From: Eisenibacter elegans DSM 3317
GTDB taxonomy: Bacteria; Bacteroidota; Bacteroidia; Cytophagales; Microscillaceae
Assembly: GCF_000430505.1 (NCBI RefSeq)
Contig: NZ_KE387154.1
Location: 244,530 to 308,529, forward strand
DNA: 64,000 bases
Direction: 5' to 3'
The position numbers and the translations under genes are program-made. Positions 25,122-34,877 of the stretch are shown here, in pieces. Under the pieces are notes generated by a model, which worked only from the letters and a program-made list of their open reading frames with translations, searched no databases and was not told the origin of the DNA. Within the stretch, counting starts at the first letter, position 1; every line of letters begins with the position of its first letter.

Positions 25122-28100
25122 TTAGGCCTTTTGAATCAGGGCTTCGAGTACAAAGCCTTCCATCTCGATGGTGCGGCCTTGGCTGACTTGGGGCTGTAAT
25201 ACGAGCGAAAGCGCCTGTGTTTCTTCACAGATGTATTCTTTGAAGTTTTCGAAGGCCGCATCGTTAAACGCCTCTCCTTTTTGGAGTATGATTTGAATCT
25301 TGTCCTGTACTTCGAGCTGCATATCCTTACGGATATTTTGGATGCGGTTTACCAAGTCGCGGGCAATGCCTTCTTGTTGTAGCGCATCGGTCAATGTAGT
25401 ATCGAGGGCAACGGTCAGACCGTTTTCAGACAAGACCGAAAGCCCCTGCACATCTTCAGAACTGATGATGACATCATCCAAGGTGAGTACAAAACCTTCT
25501 TTTTCGAGTTGGCCGGCTTGCTCCAGCGCCCGGATGTCATCCGTGCTAAATTGCTGAATAACAGCCGACACCTCTTTTACTTGGGCCTTAAACTTCTGCC
25601 CCAAGGTACGGAAGTTGGGTTTGACACTTTTGACCAAAATGTCCGAATCGTCGCTGATGCACTCAACTTGCTTCACATTGACCTCGCTCATAATCAAGTC
25701 AGCTACGGCCTCCACATATTGGCGGGTTTGGGCATCGAGCGTGGGTATCAGAATACGGCTCAGTGGCAGGCGCACACGCAGGTTGTCCTTCTTGCGTAGG
25801 GCGTGTGTGAGCGAAGAGATGCGCTGCGCGAGGGTCATTTTTTGCTCCAGTGCCGTATCGATGGCGGCGTTGTCGGCTTGCGGAAAGCGTGTGAGGTGGA
25901 TAGAAGCTTCGGGCTCGCGTTGGCTGACCTCGTTGAGGTTTTGGTAGAGGCGCTCACTGAAGAAAGGCATTACCGGAGAAGCCAACTTGGCCACCGTCAT
26001 CAAGCAATCGTAGAGGGTTTGGTAAGCAGCGATTTTATCTTCGTTGTACTCCCCTTTCCAGAAACGTTTGCGGTTGAGACGCACATACCAGTTGCTTAGG
26101 TCGTCGATGGTGAAGTCCTGAATGAGGCGTGCCGCCTTGGTAGGCTCATAATCTTCGTAAGCTTCGGCCACAGCAGCGGCCAAAGAATTGAGCTTGGAGA
26201 TAATCCAGCGGTCGCTTTCGGGGCGTTTGGCCAAAGGCACAGGAGCCTCTTGGTAGCTGAAGTTGTCGAGGTTGGCATAAAGCGCAAAAAACGCATAGGT
26301 ATTGCGCAAAGTGCCAAAAAACCGGCGCTGCACTTCTTCTATCTTTTCGGAGCGTTCTTCAATACCCTTGGCGCGTTCTTCGGCAGTAGTCCAGCTGAAG
26401 CGCAGGTTGTCCCAGGGGTTGGCATTGCTGACCATATACCAGCGCGTTGCATCGGCGCCGTACTTGTTGAGCACAAAGAATGGGTCTACGGCATTGCCCA
26501 AACGTTTAGACATTTTCTGTCCTTTGGCATCCAACACCAAGCCATTAGAGACTACATTTTTGAAAGCCACCGAATCAAAGAGCATTCCGGCGATGGCGTG
26601 CAGGGTAAAAAACCACCCACGGGTTTGGTCTACCCCCTCTGCAATAAAGTCAGCAGGATAAGCTTGTTGGAAGCGCTCCTGATTTTCGAACGGATAGTGC
26701 CATTGGGCATAAGGCATAGCACCCGAGTCAAACCAGACATCTATCAGGTCTAACTCGCGGAACATAGGCTTGCCCGACTCAGACACCAGTACCACACTAT
26801 CGATATAGGGGCGGTGTAAGTCGGTAAGGCCTTTTGAAAAATCTTGATGTGTTTCCCAGGCTTGTAGCAGCTGCTTGACAATGTCCGGGTTTACTTGTTT
26901 TGAAGCCTTCACTTCGGGCAGGTCGTATACCTTGTACTCCACGACAGCGCGTCGGAGTTCGCGGTTTAGCTCCTCCACACTACCGATGGCCTTCTCCTCT
27001 GTGCCGTCTGTAGTGCGCCAGATGGGCAGCGGAATACCCCAGTAGCGTTGGCGTGATAGGTTCCAGTCTACTAGGTTTTCGAGCCAGTTGCCAAAACGGC
27101 CTTCACCGGTAGACTGCGGCTTCCAGTTGATGGTTTTGTTGAGTGCCACCAGCTTGTCCTTCATCGCAGTAGTACGGACAAACCAAGAGTCGAGCGGATA
27201 ATACAAGATAGGCTTGTCGGTACGCCAACAGTGTGGGTAAGAGTGAACGTATTTTTCTACCTTAAAGGCCTTGTTTTGTTCTTTGAGCAAGATGGAGATT
27301 AGCACATCAGAGCTGTACTCGGGGGCTTCTCCTTCTTCATACTCTGCCTTCATATACTTGGGCAGGTCGTATTCGTGGGGGGCTTTGCCGTGTTTTTGGG
27401 CTATTTGGCGCAGGTCTGCGTTCATTCCGGCTACCAAAGGAGCCACAAAGCGCCCTTGTTTATCAACAAGAGGCACGTCGTTCCCTTGCTCATCTTTAAT
27501 CATCACAGCAGGCACATTGTTTTGTTGGGCTACGCGGAAGTCGTCGGCGCCAAACACCGAAGCCGTATGCACCACACCCGTACCATCCTCGGTCGTTACG
27601 AAGTCGCCGGGAATCACTCGGAAGGCGTTTTTCTCCAAGTTTTCGTTGCTGATATAGGGCATCAGTTGTGTATAGCGGATGCCTACCAAGGCTTTGCCCT
27701 CAAAAGCCTCTCCTACTTGGTAAGGAATAAGTTTTTGACTGGGCTGGTAGTCGGTCAAGGCCAGCTCGGCAGCCTTGGCATTGAAATACGCACCCACACG
27801 GTCTTTGGCCAAGACCACTGACACAGGAGCGTGGGTGTAGGGGTTGAAAGTTTTGACCTTGACATAAGCAATCTTTTCGCCAATGGCCAAGGCACAGTTA
27901 GAGGGCAGTGTCCAGGGGGTGGTGGTCCAAGCCAATACAAACACCTCTTCGTCGGGGCTGTCGAACAGGAAGGCAGAGGCCTCATTACGACGAACAGCAA
28001 ACTGCGCCGTGATAGACGTATCCGTTACATCGCGGTAGCAACCCGGCTGGTTCAGTTCGTGTGAGCTAAGCCCTGTACCTGCTTTGGGTGAGTAGGGCTG

Positions 28101-28634
28101 TACGGTATAGCCCTTGTAGAGCAAGCCTTTTTGGTGGAGCTTTTGGAGCAAATGCCAAACAGACTCGATATAGGTATTGTGATAGGTTACGTAGGGGTTG
28201 TCCATATCCACCCAATAGCCCATCTGCTCGGTCAGCGCACGCCACTCATCGGTGTATTTCATAACCGTTTCGCGGCAGCGTTGATTGTATTCGTCTACCG
28301 ATACTTTGGTGCCAATGTCATCTTTGGTGATGCCGAGTTCTTTTTCTACTTGCAGCTCTACGGGTAGGCCGTGGGTATCCCACCCGGCCTTACGCTGTAC
28401 TTGAAAACCTTGCAGGGTCTTGTAGCGGCAAAAAATATCCTTAATCGTTCGCGCCATTACGTGGTGAATGCCGGGCTTACCATTAGCCGAGGGAGGGCCT
28501 TCATAAAAGGTAAACTGAGGCTGCCCTTGGCGGCTGCTGATGCTTTGGTCAAAAATGTTGTTGGTTTGCCAAAACTGTAGGATTTCTTGCTCAAGACTTG
28601 GGTAGTCTGCTTCTTTTTCTCTGTACTTTTTCAC
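25122..28634 (-). CDS. ileS: Isoleucyl-tRNA synthetase
   Basis: This class Ia synthetase charges tRNA-Ile and edits valine. The 1170 residues are the long, eukaryote-like type 2 form. The HIGH motif appears as GKPGIHHVMART near residue 53, followed by AGWDTHGLPVE; the editing domain has VLAWTTTPWTLPSN; KMSKRLGNAVDP is near residue 707. The anticodon-binding domain and a long C-terminal region follow without the zinc finger of the E. coli type. Type 2 enzymes are associated with lower sensitivity to mupirocin (family knowledge; not shown here). Confidence 0.97.
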   Translation of the reverse strand: MKKYREKEADYPSLEQEILQFWQTNNIFDQSISSRQGQPQFTFYEGPPSANGKPGIHHVMARTIKDIFCRYKTLQGFQVQRKAGWDTHGLPVELQVEKELGITKDDIGTKVSVDEYNQRCRETVMKYTDEWRALTEQMGYWVDMDNPYVTYHNTYIESVWHLLQKLHQKGLLYKGYTVQPYSPKAGTGLSSHELNQPGCYRDVTDTSITAQFAVRRNEASAFLFDSPDEEVFVLAWTTTPWTLPSNCALAIGEKIAYVKVKTFNPYTHAPVSVVLAKDRVGAYFNAKAAELALTDYQPSQKLIPYQVGEAFEGKALVGIRYTQLMPYISNENLEKNAFRVIPGDFVTTEDGTGVVHTASVFGADDFRVAQQNNVPAVMIKDEQGNDVPLVDKQGRFVAPLVAGMNADLRQIAQKHGKAPHEYDLPKYMKAEYEEGEAPEYSSDVLISILLKEQNKAFKVEKYVHSYPHCWRTDKPILYYPLDSWFVRTTAMKDKLVALNKTINWKPQSTGEGRFGNWLENLVDWNLSRQRYWGIPLPIWRTTDGTEEKAIGSVEELNRELRRAVVEYKVYDLPEVKASKQVNPDIVKQLLQAWETHQDFSKGLTDLHRPYIDSVVLVSESGKPMFRELDLIDVWFDSGAMPYAQWHYPFENQERFQQAYPADFIAEGVDQTRGWFFTLHAIAGMLFDSVAFKNVVSNGLVLDAKGQKMSKRLGNAVDPFFVLNKYGADATRWYMVSNANPWDNLRFSWTTAEERAKGIEERSEKIEEVQRRFFGTLRNTYAFFALYANLDNFSYQEAPVPLAKRPESDRWIISKLNSLAAAVAEAYEDYEPTKAARLIQDFTIDDLSNWYVRLNRKRFWKGEYNEDKIAAYQTLYDCLMTVAKLASPVMPFFSERLYQNLNEVSQREPEASIHLTRFPQADNAAIDTALEQKMTLAQRISSLTHALRKKDNLRVRLPLSRILIPTLDAQTRQYVEAVADLIMSEVNVKQVECISDDSDILVKSVKPNFRTLGQKFKAQVKEVSAVIQQFSTDDIRALEQAGQLEKEGFVLTLDDVIISSEDVQGLSVLSENGLTVALDTTLTDALQQEGIARDLVNRIQNIRKDMQLEVQDKIQIILQKGEAFNDAAFENFKEYICEETQALSLVLQPQVSQGRTIEMEGFVLEALIQKA

Positions 28635-28708
28635 TGCGGTTTATCTCTTTCGGGGAAAAATGGGTCAAGCACCCGATACACTAATGGTTTGAATGGGTAC
28701 AAGCAGGG

Positions 28709-28716
28709 CAAAGTTA
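28709..28716 (-). promoter_or_regulatory. Predicted -7 element of ileS
   Basis: On the minus strand TAACTTTG fits TAnnTTTG, 74 bases upstream of the ileS start. No clear TTG at the usual distance. Confidence 0.35.
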
Positions 28717-28770
28717 CGTTTTTTTTCTATTTTTTTTGAGTAGGGCTTTTCTGAAATGCGCTGTCATTTT

Positions 28771-28800
28771 TTGGGTTCACAGTTGTGCATCGTATATTTG
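28771..28800 (+). promoter_or_regulatory. Predicted promoter of the amine oxidase gene
   Basis: TTG at 28771-28773, a 19-base spacer and TATATTTG at 28793-28800 form a full match to the Bacteroidota housekeeping promoter pattern. Confidence 0.55.
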
Positions 28801-28873
28801 ATTGTTATTGGCAAGACTATGTTGATATCAAGGGAGGTATCCCAAAATTTATTTGTGCTACAAACCTGAGAAT

Positions 28874-30178
28874 ATGAGTGAGACAAACAACTGGTATGGC
28901 GAAGTCCTTATCATAGGAGCCGGAGCTGCGGGCTTATCAGCAGCACATCTGCTGCATAATCAGGAGATTTCTTTTATGTTATTAGAAGCCTCTAACCGCG
29001 CCGGAGGGCGTATTTGGAGCATAGACGATGGCTTTGCCTCGTTTCCGCTGGAGATGGGCGCAGAGGAGATTCACGGCAGCCAGTCGATTTGGTATGAGTG
29101 TGTACGGCGAGCAGGCAAACACCTGTTGCGGCCTAGCGGTTGGGATTATTTCTACCTCAATGGCCGCTTAGACTCAGAGCGGCAATGGTATCAAGACCAA
29201 GACTTACAGTGGTTGGATGTGTTTTTTGCAGAGCTATATGACTATGAAGGCGCAGAAATCAACCTTATGCACTATATCCGTGAGCAAGAAGTACCCCCAC
29301 ATTTGCTGCCATTATTGGAGGCTTGGGTGGGCAACGAATACGGTACTTCTAACGAACGTATCGGGCTACGTAGCCTGATTGAAGCTGATAGGGCCTGGTT
29401 ATCGGGCAATGGCAATTATGTTTTGCAAGAGGCTTCGTGTATGTCGGTGATAGATAAAGTTTTTGCCGAAGTAATGCCGAAAATTAAGTATGGACACGCG
29501 GTTAAACATATTGATTATTCTGGCGAGTTTGTACGCGTAACAGACCAAAACGGCAACCTATTTTTTGCTGACAAGCTGATCATTACAGTTCCATTGACAG
29601 TCTTGCAGCGCAATGATATTGTGTTTCATCCACCCCTACCCGAAACAACCCAAACCGCTATCCATAGCCTTCGGATGGATGCAGGTTTGAAGGTTATCCT
29701 CAAGTTTAGCGAGGCTTTTTGGCCTGCCAATATGCAATCACTTTATGGGGGTACTTTTGTGCCCGAATACTGGGTAACCAATCTTGGACGAAGCCAAGGG
29801 GAATATCTGCTTACGGCCTTTGTAAATGGCAAACCTGCAGAGCGTCTTTCTGAAATGCCACAAGCGGATGCCTTGGCTCTTATTTTGCAAGAATTGGGCA
29901 CGCTGCTAGGAAGAGCCAACCCCAAAGACCTCTTGCTGGATTACCGCTGGGCTGATTGGAAAAAGGAGCCGTTTATCGGAGGAGCTTATTCATATCCATC
30001 GCCAAACGCCACACAATATCGACAAGCTTTGGCACAACCTATCAACAAAACATTGTACTTTGCCGGAGAAGCTACTCATACCGGAGGGCATTTTGCCACC
30101 GTACACGGAGCGATGGAAACGGCCTATGTCGCCGTCGAACGGCTTTTGAAAGATGTGGGCATGCTGCCTCAAATCTAA
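28874..30178 (+). CDS. FAD-dependent amine oxidase (flavin monoamine oxidase family)
   Basis: The start MSETNNWYGEVLIIGAGAAG at 28874 places the dinucleotide-binding motif GAGAAGLSAAHLL near residue 17, followed by the FAD motif EASNRAGGRIWS. The C-terminal FAD-binding strand LYFAGEATHTGGHFATVHGA is characteristic of the monoamine/polyamine oxidase superfamily. The 434 residues carry no signal peptide, so it acts in the cytoplasm. The amine or other CH-NH substrate is not predictable. The next gene starts 22 bases after its stop, so the two may form an operon. Confidence 0.9.
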   Translation: MSETNNWYGEVLIIGAGAAGLSAAHLLHNQEISFMLLEASNRAGGRIWSIDDGFASFPLEMGAEEIHGSQSIWYECVRRAGKHLLRPSGWDYFYLNGRLDSERQWYQDQDLQWLDVFFAELYDYEGAEINLMHYIREQEVPPHLLPLLEAWVGNEYGTSNERIGLRSLIEADRAWLSGNGNYVLQEASCMSVIDKVFAEVMPKIKYGHAVKHIDYSGEFVRVTDQNGNLFFADKLIITVPLTVLQRNDIVFHPPLPETTQTAIHSLRMDAGLKVILKFSEAFWPANMQSLYGGTFVPEYWVTNLGRSQGEYLLTAFVNGKPAERLSEMPQADALALILQELGTLLGRANPKDLLLDYRWADWKKEPFIGGAYSYPSPNATQYRQALAQPINKTLYFAGEATHTGGHFATVHGAMETAYVAVERLLKDVGMLPQI

Positions 30179-30199
30179 CCCCCCGAAAACCTAGTATTT

Positions 30200-30916
30200 A
30201 TGGCTACCACCTACGGACTACCCAAAAAGCGCGAAGAAGTCATCGAAGTGCTACAACAAGCTTTCAACAACCAAAATCTTGAAGAAGAAGAATATGAACG
30301 CCGGCTGAAAGAGGCCAACAGCGCCCGCTCGGTTGAAGACTTGACCTTGGTCGTGTTTGATTTCCCACATGACATCCGTAGAAAACTGTTCCCTGAAAGC
30401 CCTCTAGCCAGAACAGCAAATACCCCAACAGAGGCGCATTTGCCTCAAGTAATCGCACCGCAAGAAGATACAGCCCTGACAGTAATGGTTACTGATACTA
30501 GGCAGTTTGCTGTGCTCAATGAAGGGCCTATGCGCTTTACGGCCATTATGGCGACTCAAAAGCTCGACTTCAGGCAGGCAGAGGTGATTGACCAAGACAT
30601 CCATATTTTGGTGCGTTGTTGGCTCAGTACGACTGTCATCGACTTACGCAATGAAGCACTCGATGGCCGTACACTGCACATCAACATACATGGCGCGTTG
30701 GGGGAGGTCAAGGTGATGCTGCCGCCGGGCATTACGGTCAACAGAGCGGTGAACGTAATAGGAGGGGATTATACCCTCAAAGACCACCGACGCAGCTGGA
30801 TGTACCGTGTCTCGGATATACTACAACTAAATGCGACCCCGCCCCCTCAGCCCGCCCAACTGACTGTAAACATTACCGGAAGGTATTGGTTTGGCAGCGT
30901 AAGGCTGGTATATTGA
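30200..30916 (+). CDS. DUF1707 plus LiaF-C-like protein
   Basis: Residues 1-55 (VIEVLQQAFNNQNLEEEEYERRLKEANSARSVEDL) match the DUF1707/SHOCT-like helical domain. Residues about 110-235 (FTAIMATQKLDFRQAEVIDQ onward, with LHINIHGALGEVKVMLPPGI and VIGGDYTLKD) match the beta-helical C-terminal domain of LiaF and related cell-wall-stress proteins. In those the domain often senses or modulates envelope stress. Unlike LiaF there are no membrane helices, so it is soluble. Function is inferred from family only. Confidence 0.75.
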   Translation: MATTYGLPKKREEVIEVLQQAFNNQNLEEEEYERRLKEANSARSVEDLTLVVFDFPHDIRRKLFPESPLARTANTPTEAHLPQVIAPQEDTALTVMVTDTRQFAVLNEGPMRFTAIMATQKLDFRQAEVIDQDIHILVRCWLSTTVIDLRNEALDGRTLHINIHGALGEVKVMLPPGITVNRAVNVIGGDYTLKDHRRSWMYRVSDILQLNATPPPQPAQLTVNITGRYWFGSVRLVY

Positions 30917-31058
30917 GGGATGGTGCGATTGTTCTGGCTGATTTTGAACCAAAATAATTGCAGACATGTTTCGTTCTAAATATGTGGAGGGATTGCTTTA
31001 GGACAAGCTCCTTGGGCGAATACCCCCGTATTTTTTAACCAAAATAAAACCATTCAAT

Positions 31059-31460
31059 ATGCGACACAAGTTAGTTCAAACAGGTTTTTTGGCCTTATTA
31101 TTCACCACACTATACAACCTACCAACACAAGCACAGATTTTGAATAAAATCCTGCCCACAACACTCCAAGTAACCGTATTGGATGATAAGGGTAAGATTT
31201 TGCCCAACACCATCGTCTATCTGTATGAGAATGAGACAGACTACGAAAACAAGAAAGCGACCATTACCCCACAAGTAGCCAACAAACGTGGGCGGGTGGA
31301 ATTTTCGGGATTAGAATCGAAGATTTACTTCATTCGCGCCGAAAACGGAGCGCTCAACAACAGCCAAGGCGTATTCCAAACTCCGCCCCTGACGGAAGCC
31401 AAGCAAAACCAAATCAACATCATTGTCAAACAAGAAGAGGACAGCTTCCCAGGGTTTTAA
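31059..31460 (+). CDS. Small secreted protein with a carboxypeptidase-regulatory-like beta domain
   Basis: A signal peptide (KLVQTGFLALLFTTLYNL, cleavage after TQA) is followed by about 105 residues with TLQVTVLDDKGKILPNTIVYLYEN and GRVEFSGLESKIYFIRAENG. This is the pattern of a seven-stranded beta-sandwich of the CarboxypepD_reg/transthyretin-like type. It would be periplasmic or surface-exposed. No enzymatic residues are evident. A bidirectional terminator follows. Confidence 0.7.
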   Translation: MRHKLVQTGFLALLFTTLYNLPTQAQILNKILPTTLQVTVLDDKGKILPNTIVYLYENETDYENKKATITPQVANKRGRVEFSGLESKIYFIRAENGALNNSQGVFQTPPLTEAKQNQINIIVKQEEDSFPGF

Positions 31461-31497
31461 CCCCCCGATACCTTAGGTCTAGCACCAAGGATACTAA

Positions 31498-31525
31498 AAA
31501 AGCCACCCCGTAAGAGGTGGCTTTT
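31498..31525. terminator. Bidirectional rho-independent terminator
   Basis: AAAAGCCACC and GGTGGCTTTT form a perfect 10-base stem with an 8-base loop, flanked by A and T runs. It lies between two convergent genes, ending at 31460 (+) and 31560 (-). Confidence 0.85.
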
Positions 31526-31559
31526 AGTTGGTATATCACCGAAAAGCAGTGTAGCGCTA

Positions 31560-32135
31560 TTATTGAGCGTTTGCGCCCATTTTGCCACGGAGTGCTCTTG
31601 GAATATCGATAGAAACTACGGGGTTAGACATATTGTCTAGGATTTCATAGCCTTCTACAGCAATCTCACGTACTTTGATAGACTTGCCCAGCTCTAATTC
31701 GCTGATGTCTACCTGTACAGTATCAGGCAATTGGGCAGGAAGTGCTTTTACGCGCATTTTACGCATTTTATACACCAACTTACCACCAGCTTGTACCCCT
31801 GGAGACACACCTACAGTCGTGATAGGCACGGCCATTTTCACAGGCTTGTCAGGGAAGATTTGTAAAAAGTCAACGTGTAGCATCACCTCACTTACTGGGT
31901 GAAATTGAGCTTCTTGCAATACACACTCATAGATATCGCCTTCGATATTGAGTGTAACAATACAAGCTTCGGGGGTGTACAACACCTCGCGGAACAAAAT
32001 CATCGGAGAGTAGAAGTGTACCTGCTGCTCACCGCCGTATAGTACCCCTGGTACCAAACCTTCGTTGCGCAAGCGCTTGGCTTCTGCCTTACCGAGATTT
32101 GCTCTTTTATACCCTATAATCTCTACTTTTTTCAT
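31560..32135 (-). CDS. rplY: 50S ribosomal protein L25/general stress protein Ctc
   Basis: The start MKKVEIIGYKRANLGKAEAK at 32135 matches the family. The 191 residues contain the N-terminal L25 5S-rRNA-binding domain (about 1-95: LRNEGLVPGVLYGGEQ, VLYTPEACIVTLNIEG, HVDFLQIFPDKPVKMAVPI) and the C-terminal TL5/Ctc beta domain. It binds 5S rRNA in the large subunit. It lies 28 bases downstream of prs, a conserved arrangement in many bacteria, so the two are probably co-transcribed. Confidence 0.95.
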   Translation of the reverse strand: MKKVEIIGYKRANLGKAEAKRLRNEGLVPGVLYGGEQQVHFYSPMILFREVLYTPEACIVTLNIEGDIYECVLQEAQFHPVSEVMLHVDFLQIFPDKPVKMAVPITTVGVSPGVQAGGKLVYKMRKMRVKALPAQLPDTVQVDISELELGKSIKVREIAVEGYEILDNMSNPVVSIDIPRALRGKMGANAQ

Positions 32136-32163
32136 AAGTTTTAAAAGATAAGTGAATTGTGAA

Positions 32164-33093
32164 TTAATGAATAAATAAAGAACTGATAGACTCGTGTTGG
32201 TGTATGCGGCGGATAGCCGTTGCAAAAAGCTCCCCAACACTGAGCTGATGTATTTTTTCTGACTGGGTCTTGAGTGGAATGGTATCCGAAACGACCAACC
32301 TAGTCAGTACAGAGTTTTCAATATTTTCGACTGCCTTGCCCGAAAGCAGTGGGTGTGTACAGATAGCCTGTACAGATTTTGCCCCCTTCTCCATAATGAT
32401 TTCGGCAGCGCGGCAGAGTGTTCCGCCAGTGTCGATGATATCATCCACCAAAACCACATTGGCACTTTCCACATTGCCTATCACCTGCATAGAGGCTATT
32501 TCGTTGGCGCGCTTGCGGTGTTTGTCACACACGACCATATCGGCACGGAAGTATTTGGCATAGCTACGGGCGCGCCCCACACCGCCTACGTCAGGAGCGG
32601 CAAATACGAGATTCTCAAGGTTTTGCTGCTCGATATAAGGAATAAAGATGGCTGACCCGTCGAGATGATCTACCGGAAAATCGAAAAAACCTTGGATTTG
32701 GCCTGCGTGTAGGTCGCAAGTCATCAGGCGGCTTGCTCCAGCAGCCGAGAACAAATTGGCCACCAGCTTGGCAGCAATGGCGACGCGGGGCTTGTCTTTG
32801 CGGTCTTGGCGAGCATAGCCAAAATAAGGCACCACAATCACGATACTGGCCGCAGAGGCACGCTTGGCTGCATCTATCATCAGGAGGAGCTCCATCAGGT
32901 TATCTGCCGGAGGGAAAGTAGACTGAATCAAAAAAATCTCACATCCTCGAACTGATTCGTCGAAAATGGGAGACATTTCGCCATCGTTGAAGCGCTGTAC
33001 AGTCAGCTCGCCTAAAGGCTTGCCATAAGCAGCAGCTATTTTTTCGGCCAAGTAGCGGGAGTTTGTCCCAGAGAAGATTTTTACGGCAGACAT
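32164..33093 (-). CDS. prs: Ribose-phosphate pyrophosphokinase
   Basis: This enzyme makes PRPP from ribose 5-phosphate and ATP, supplying nucleotide, histidine and tryptophan synthesis. Of 309 residues, the landmarks are MSAVKIFSGTNSRYLAEKIA at the start, the ATP-binding loop YFGYARQDRKDKPR, the catalytic metal site CDLHAGQIQGFF, and the PRPP-binding loop VVLVDDIIDTGGTLCRA. Full length. It is followed closely by rplY. Confidence 0.97.
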   Translation of the reverse strand: MSAVKIFSGTNSRYLAEKIAAAYGKPLGELTVQRFNDGEMSPIFDESVRGCEIFLIQSTFPPADNLMELLLMIDAAKRASAASIVIVVPYFGYARQDRKDKPRVAIAAKLVANLFSAAGASRLMTCDLHAGQIQGFFDFPVDHLDGSAIFIPYIEQQNLENLVFAAPDVGGVGRARSYAKYFRADMVVCDKHRKRANEIASMQVIGNVESANVVLVDDIIDTGGTLCRAAEIIMEKGAKSVQAICTHPLLSGKAVENIENSVLTRLVVSDTIPLKTQSEKIHQLSVGELFATAIRRIHQHESISSLFIH

Positions 33094-33134
33094 GGGGCAG
33101 GGTATTTTTACTATCAGAGAATCGAAACTAGCCG

Positions 33135-33142
33135 CAAAGATA
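33135..33142 (-). promoter_or_regulatory. Predicted -7 element of prs-rplY
   Basis: On the minus strand TATCTTTG is an ideal TAnnTTTG element, 41 bases upstream of the prs start. Confidence 0.45.
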
Positions 33143-33214
33143 CAAGGAATTATCTGCCTGACGAAACCATCACCTCGCTTATTCTAGCCTTTTTCAAAAG
33201 AGGGCTGATAGATA

Positions 33215-33248
33215 AAAAAACTAACAACACTCGCAAGTATTGTTAGTT
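33215..33248 (-). terminator. Terminator downstream of tRNA-Gln
   Basis: On the minus strand AACTAACAA and TTGTTAGTT form a 9-base stem around a 12-base loop, followed by a run of seven T. It starts 5 bases after the tRNA. Confidence 0.85.
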
Positions 33249-33252
33249 TTTG

Positions 33253-33324
33253 TTGCCCGACTAGGACTCGAACCTAGACTGACTGAACCAAAATCAGCTG
33301 TCCTGCCAATTAGACGATCGGGCA
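33253..33324 (-). tRNA. tRNA-Gln(TTG)
   Basis: A complete 72-base cloverleaf: acceptor stem TGCCCGA with TCGGGCA, D-arm, an anticodon stem CTGA with TCAG enclosing a loop with anticodon TTG, and the T-arm CTAGGTTCGAGTCCTAG. Discriminator A; CCA is not encoded. It is uninterrupted, unlike the tRNA-like units near the right end of the window. Confidence 0.95.
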
Positions 33325-33476
33325 TCCTGAAAGCGACTTCAAAGTGGTTTGTTGTCGTTTGGGAATGCAAATATGCAGGTCTTTTTTTTATATTCCAAAC
33401 AGTGTGTAAATATTTTTCAAAGTTTTTTTTAACTAACTAATTGTCAGTAACTTATTTTTATTATTGGGGACAAAAT

Positions 33477-34877
33477 CTAGCGATGTCTCAGCTCTTGCCG
33501 TCTCAATTTATCAAAATATACTTGGCTAGCCTGCCGGACTTTGGGAGCCAATATCAGGGCTGATACCATGGTGGGGATGGCCATCAGGGCATACATAAGA
33601 TCAATAAAACTCAGCACTCCTTCGATGGAGCCCACAGCGCCCAAGATGATGGTGGCGATATAAAAATAGTTGTAGCGCTGCTTGTAGCGTGCTCCTATCA
33701 AAAAAGACAAACATTTGACACCATAATAAGAATAGGAGAAGAGTGTGGTGATAGAAAAGACCATCGCACACAAGAGCAAGAGCCAGCTACCAAGGTCGGG
33801 AATGGCTTGGTCAAAGGCCTGAGCTGTCAGACTGATACCATTGGCTCCTTTTTGTTGCCACACACCCGTAACCAAAATAGCCAAGGCAGTCATCGTACAG
33901 ACAATGAGGGTATCAATCACTGGGCCGAGCATGGCCACCAGGCCCTCACGCACGGGCTCCGAGGTTTTGGCTGCTCCATGCATCATAGGCGCAGTACCGA
34001 TACCAGCTTCGTTGGAAAAGGCCGCTCGCCTTACACCAGTACGAATGACCTCACCCACAGCCCCGCCCAGCACTGCCTGACCAGTGAAGGCATCGTGGAA
34101 AATCAGGGCAAAACAGGCCGGTACTTGTGCCCAGTGTGTTATCAGGATGTATACCACAGTCAGGACATAGAGCAGTACCATCATTGGCACGAGTCGCTCG
34201 GCTTGGCGTGCTATGACCTTGATACCTCCAAAAATCACTCCCGACACCAGTATAACCAAGGCCAAACCAGTGAGCAAATCACTATAAAAATGAGACTCGG
34301 CATTACTCAGACCCTGTGGAATCAGCACCATATCGCGCAGCACTTGTGTAAACTGGTTGGCCTGAAACATAGGGGTAGCCCCAAACAGGCCTGCAATGGC
34401 AAAAAACACGGCCAGTGGCCTCCATTGTTGCCCCAAACCTTCGGTGATGACATACATCGGCCCGCCTTCGGGTTGGCCTTGGGTATCACGCCCACGGTAC
34501 ATGACGGCCAGCGTACAGGTAAAAAACTTGGTGGCCATCCCAATGAAGGCGCTGACCCACATCCAGAACAGCGCTCCCGGCCCTCCGGTAGTAATGGCTA
34601 CAGCTACCCCGCTGATATTGCCCATTCCGACGGTGGCCGCTAGGGCTGCGGAGAGTGCCTGAAAATGACTAATCTCGCCCGGATCGTCGGGGTTGTCATA
34701 TTTGCCCCGCAAAATAGCAACTCCGTGCCAGAAGTACCGAAAAGGCGAAAACCGAGCATAAAACATAAAAAAAATACCCCCACCAAGCAACAAAGCCAAA
34801 ATAGGGACATTCCAAATAAAAGCGCTAGCATCAATGATGAATCGTTCTAGGGCTATCGGTTTTTGAGTATCTGCCAT
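33477..34877 (-). CDS. Sodium:alanine/glycine symporter, AGCS family
   Basis: The start MADTQKPIALERFIIDASAF at 34877 is chosen; the frame to 34934 is an extension. The 466 residues contain 10-11 hydrophobic segments and the AGCS signatures GEISHFQALSAALAATVGMG followed by NISGVAVAITTGGPGALFWM and, later, AAFSNEAGIGTAPMMHGAAK. The protein should import a small neutral amino acid with sodium (alanine or glycine in characterised members). It is a single-gene unit flanked by tRNA-Gln and an AT-rich gap. Confidence 0.95.
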   Translation of the reverse strand: MADTQKPIALERFIIDASAFIWNVPILALLLGGGIFFMFYARFSPFRYFWHGVAILRGKYDNPDDPGEISHFQALSAALAATVGMGNISGVAVAITTGGPGALFWMWVSAFIGMATKFFTCTLAVMYRGRDTQGQPEGGPMYVITEGLGQQWRPLAVFFAIAGLFGATPMFQANQFTQVLRDMVLIPQGLSNAESHFYSDLLTGLALVILVSGVIFGGIKVIARQAERLVPMMVLLYVLTVVYILITHWAQVPACFALIFHDAFTGQAVLGGAVGEVIRTGVRRAAFSNEAGIGTAPMMHGAAKTSEPVREGLVAMLGPVIDTLIVCTMTALAILVTGVWQQKGANGISLTAQAFDQAIPDLGSWLLLLCAMVFSITTLFSYSYYGVKCLSFLIGARYKQRYNYFYIATIILGAVGSIEGVLSFIDLMYALMAIPTMVSALILAPKVRQASQVYFDKLRRQELRHR

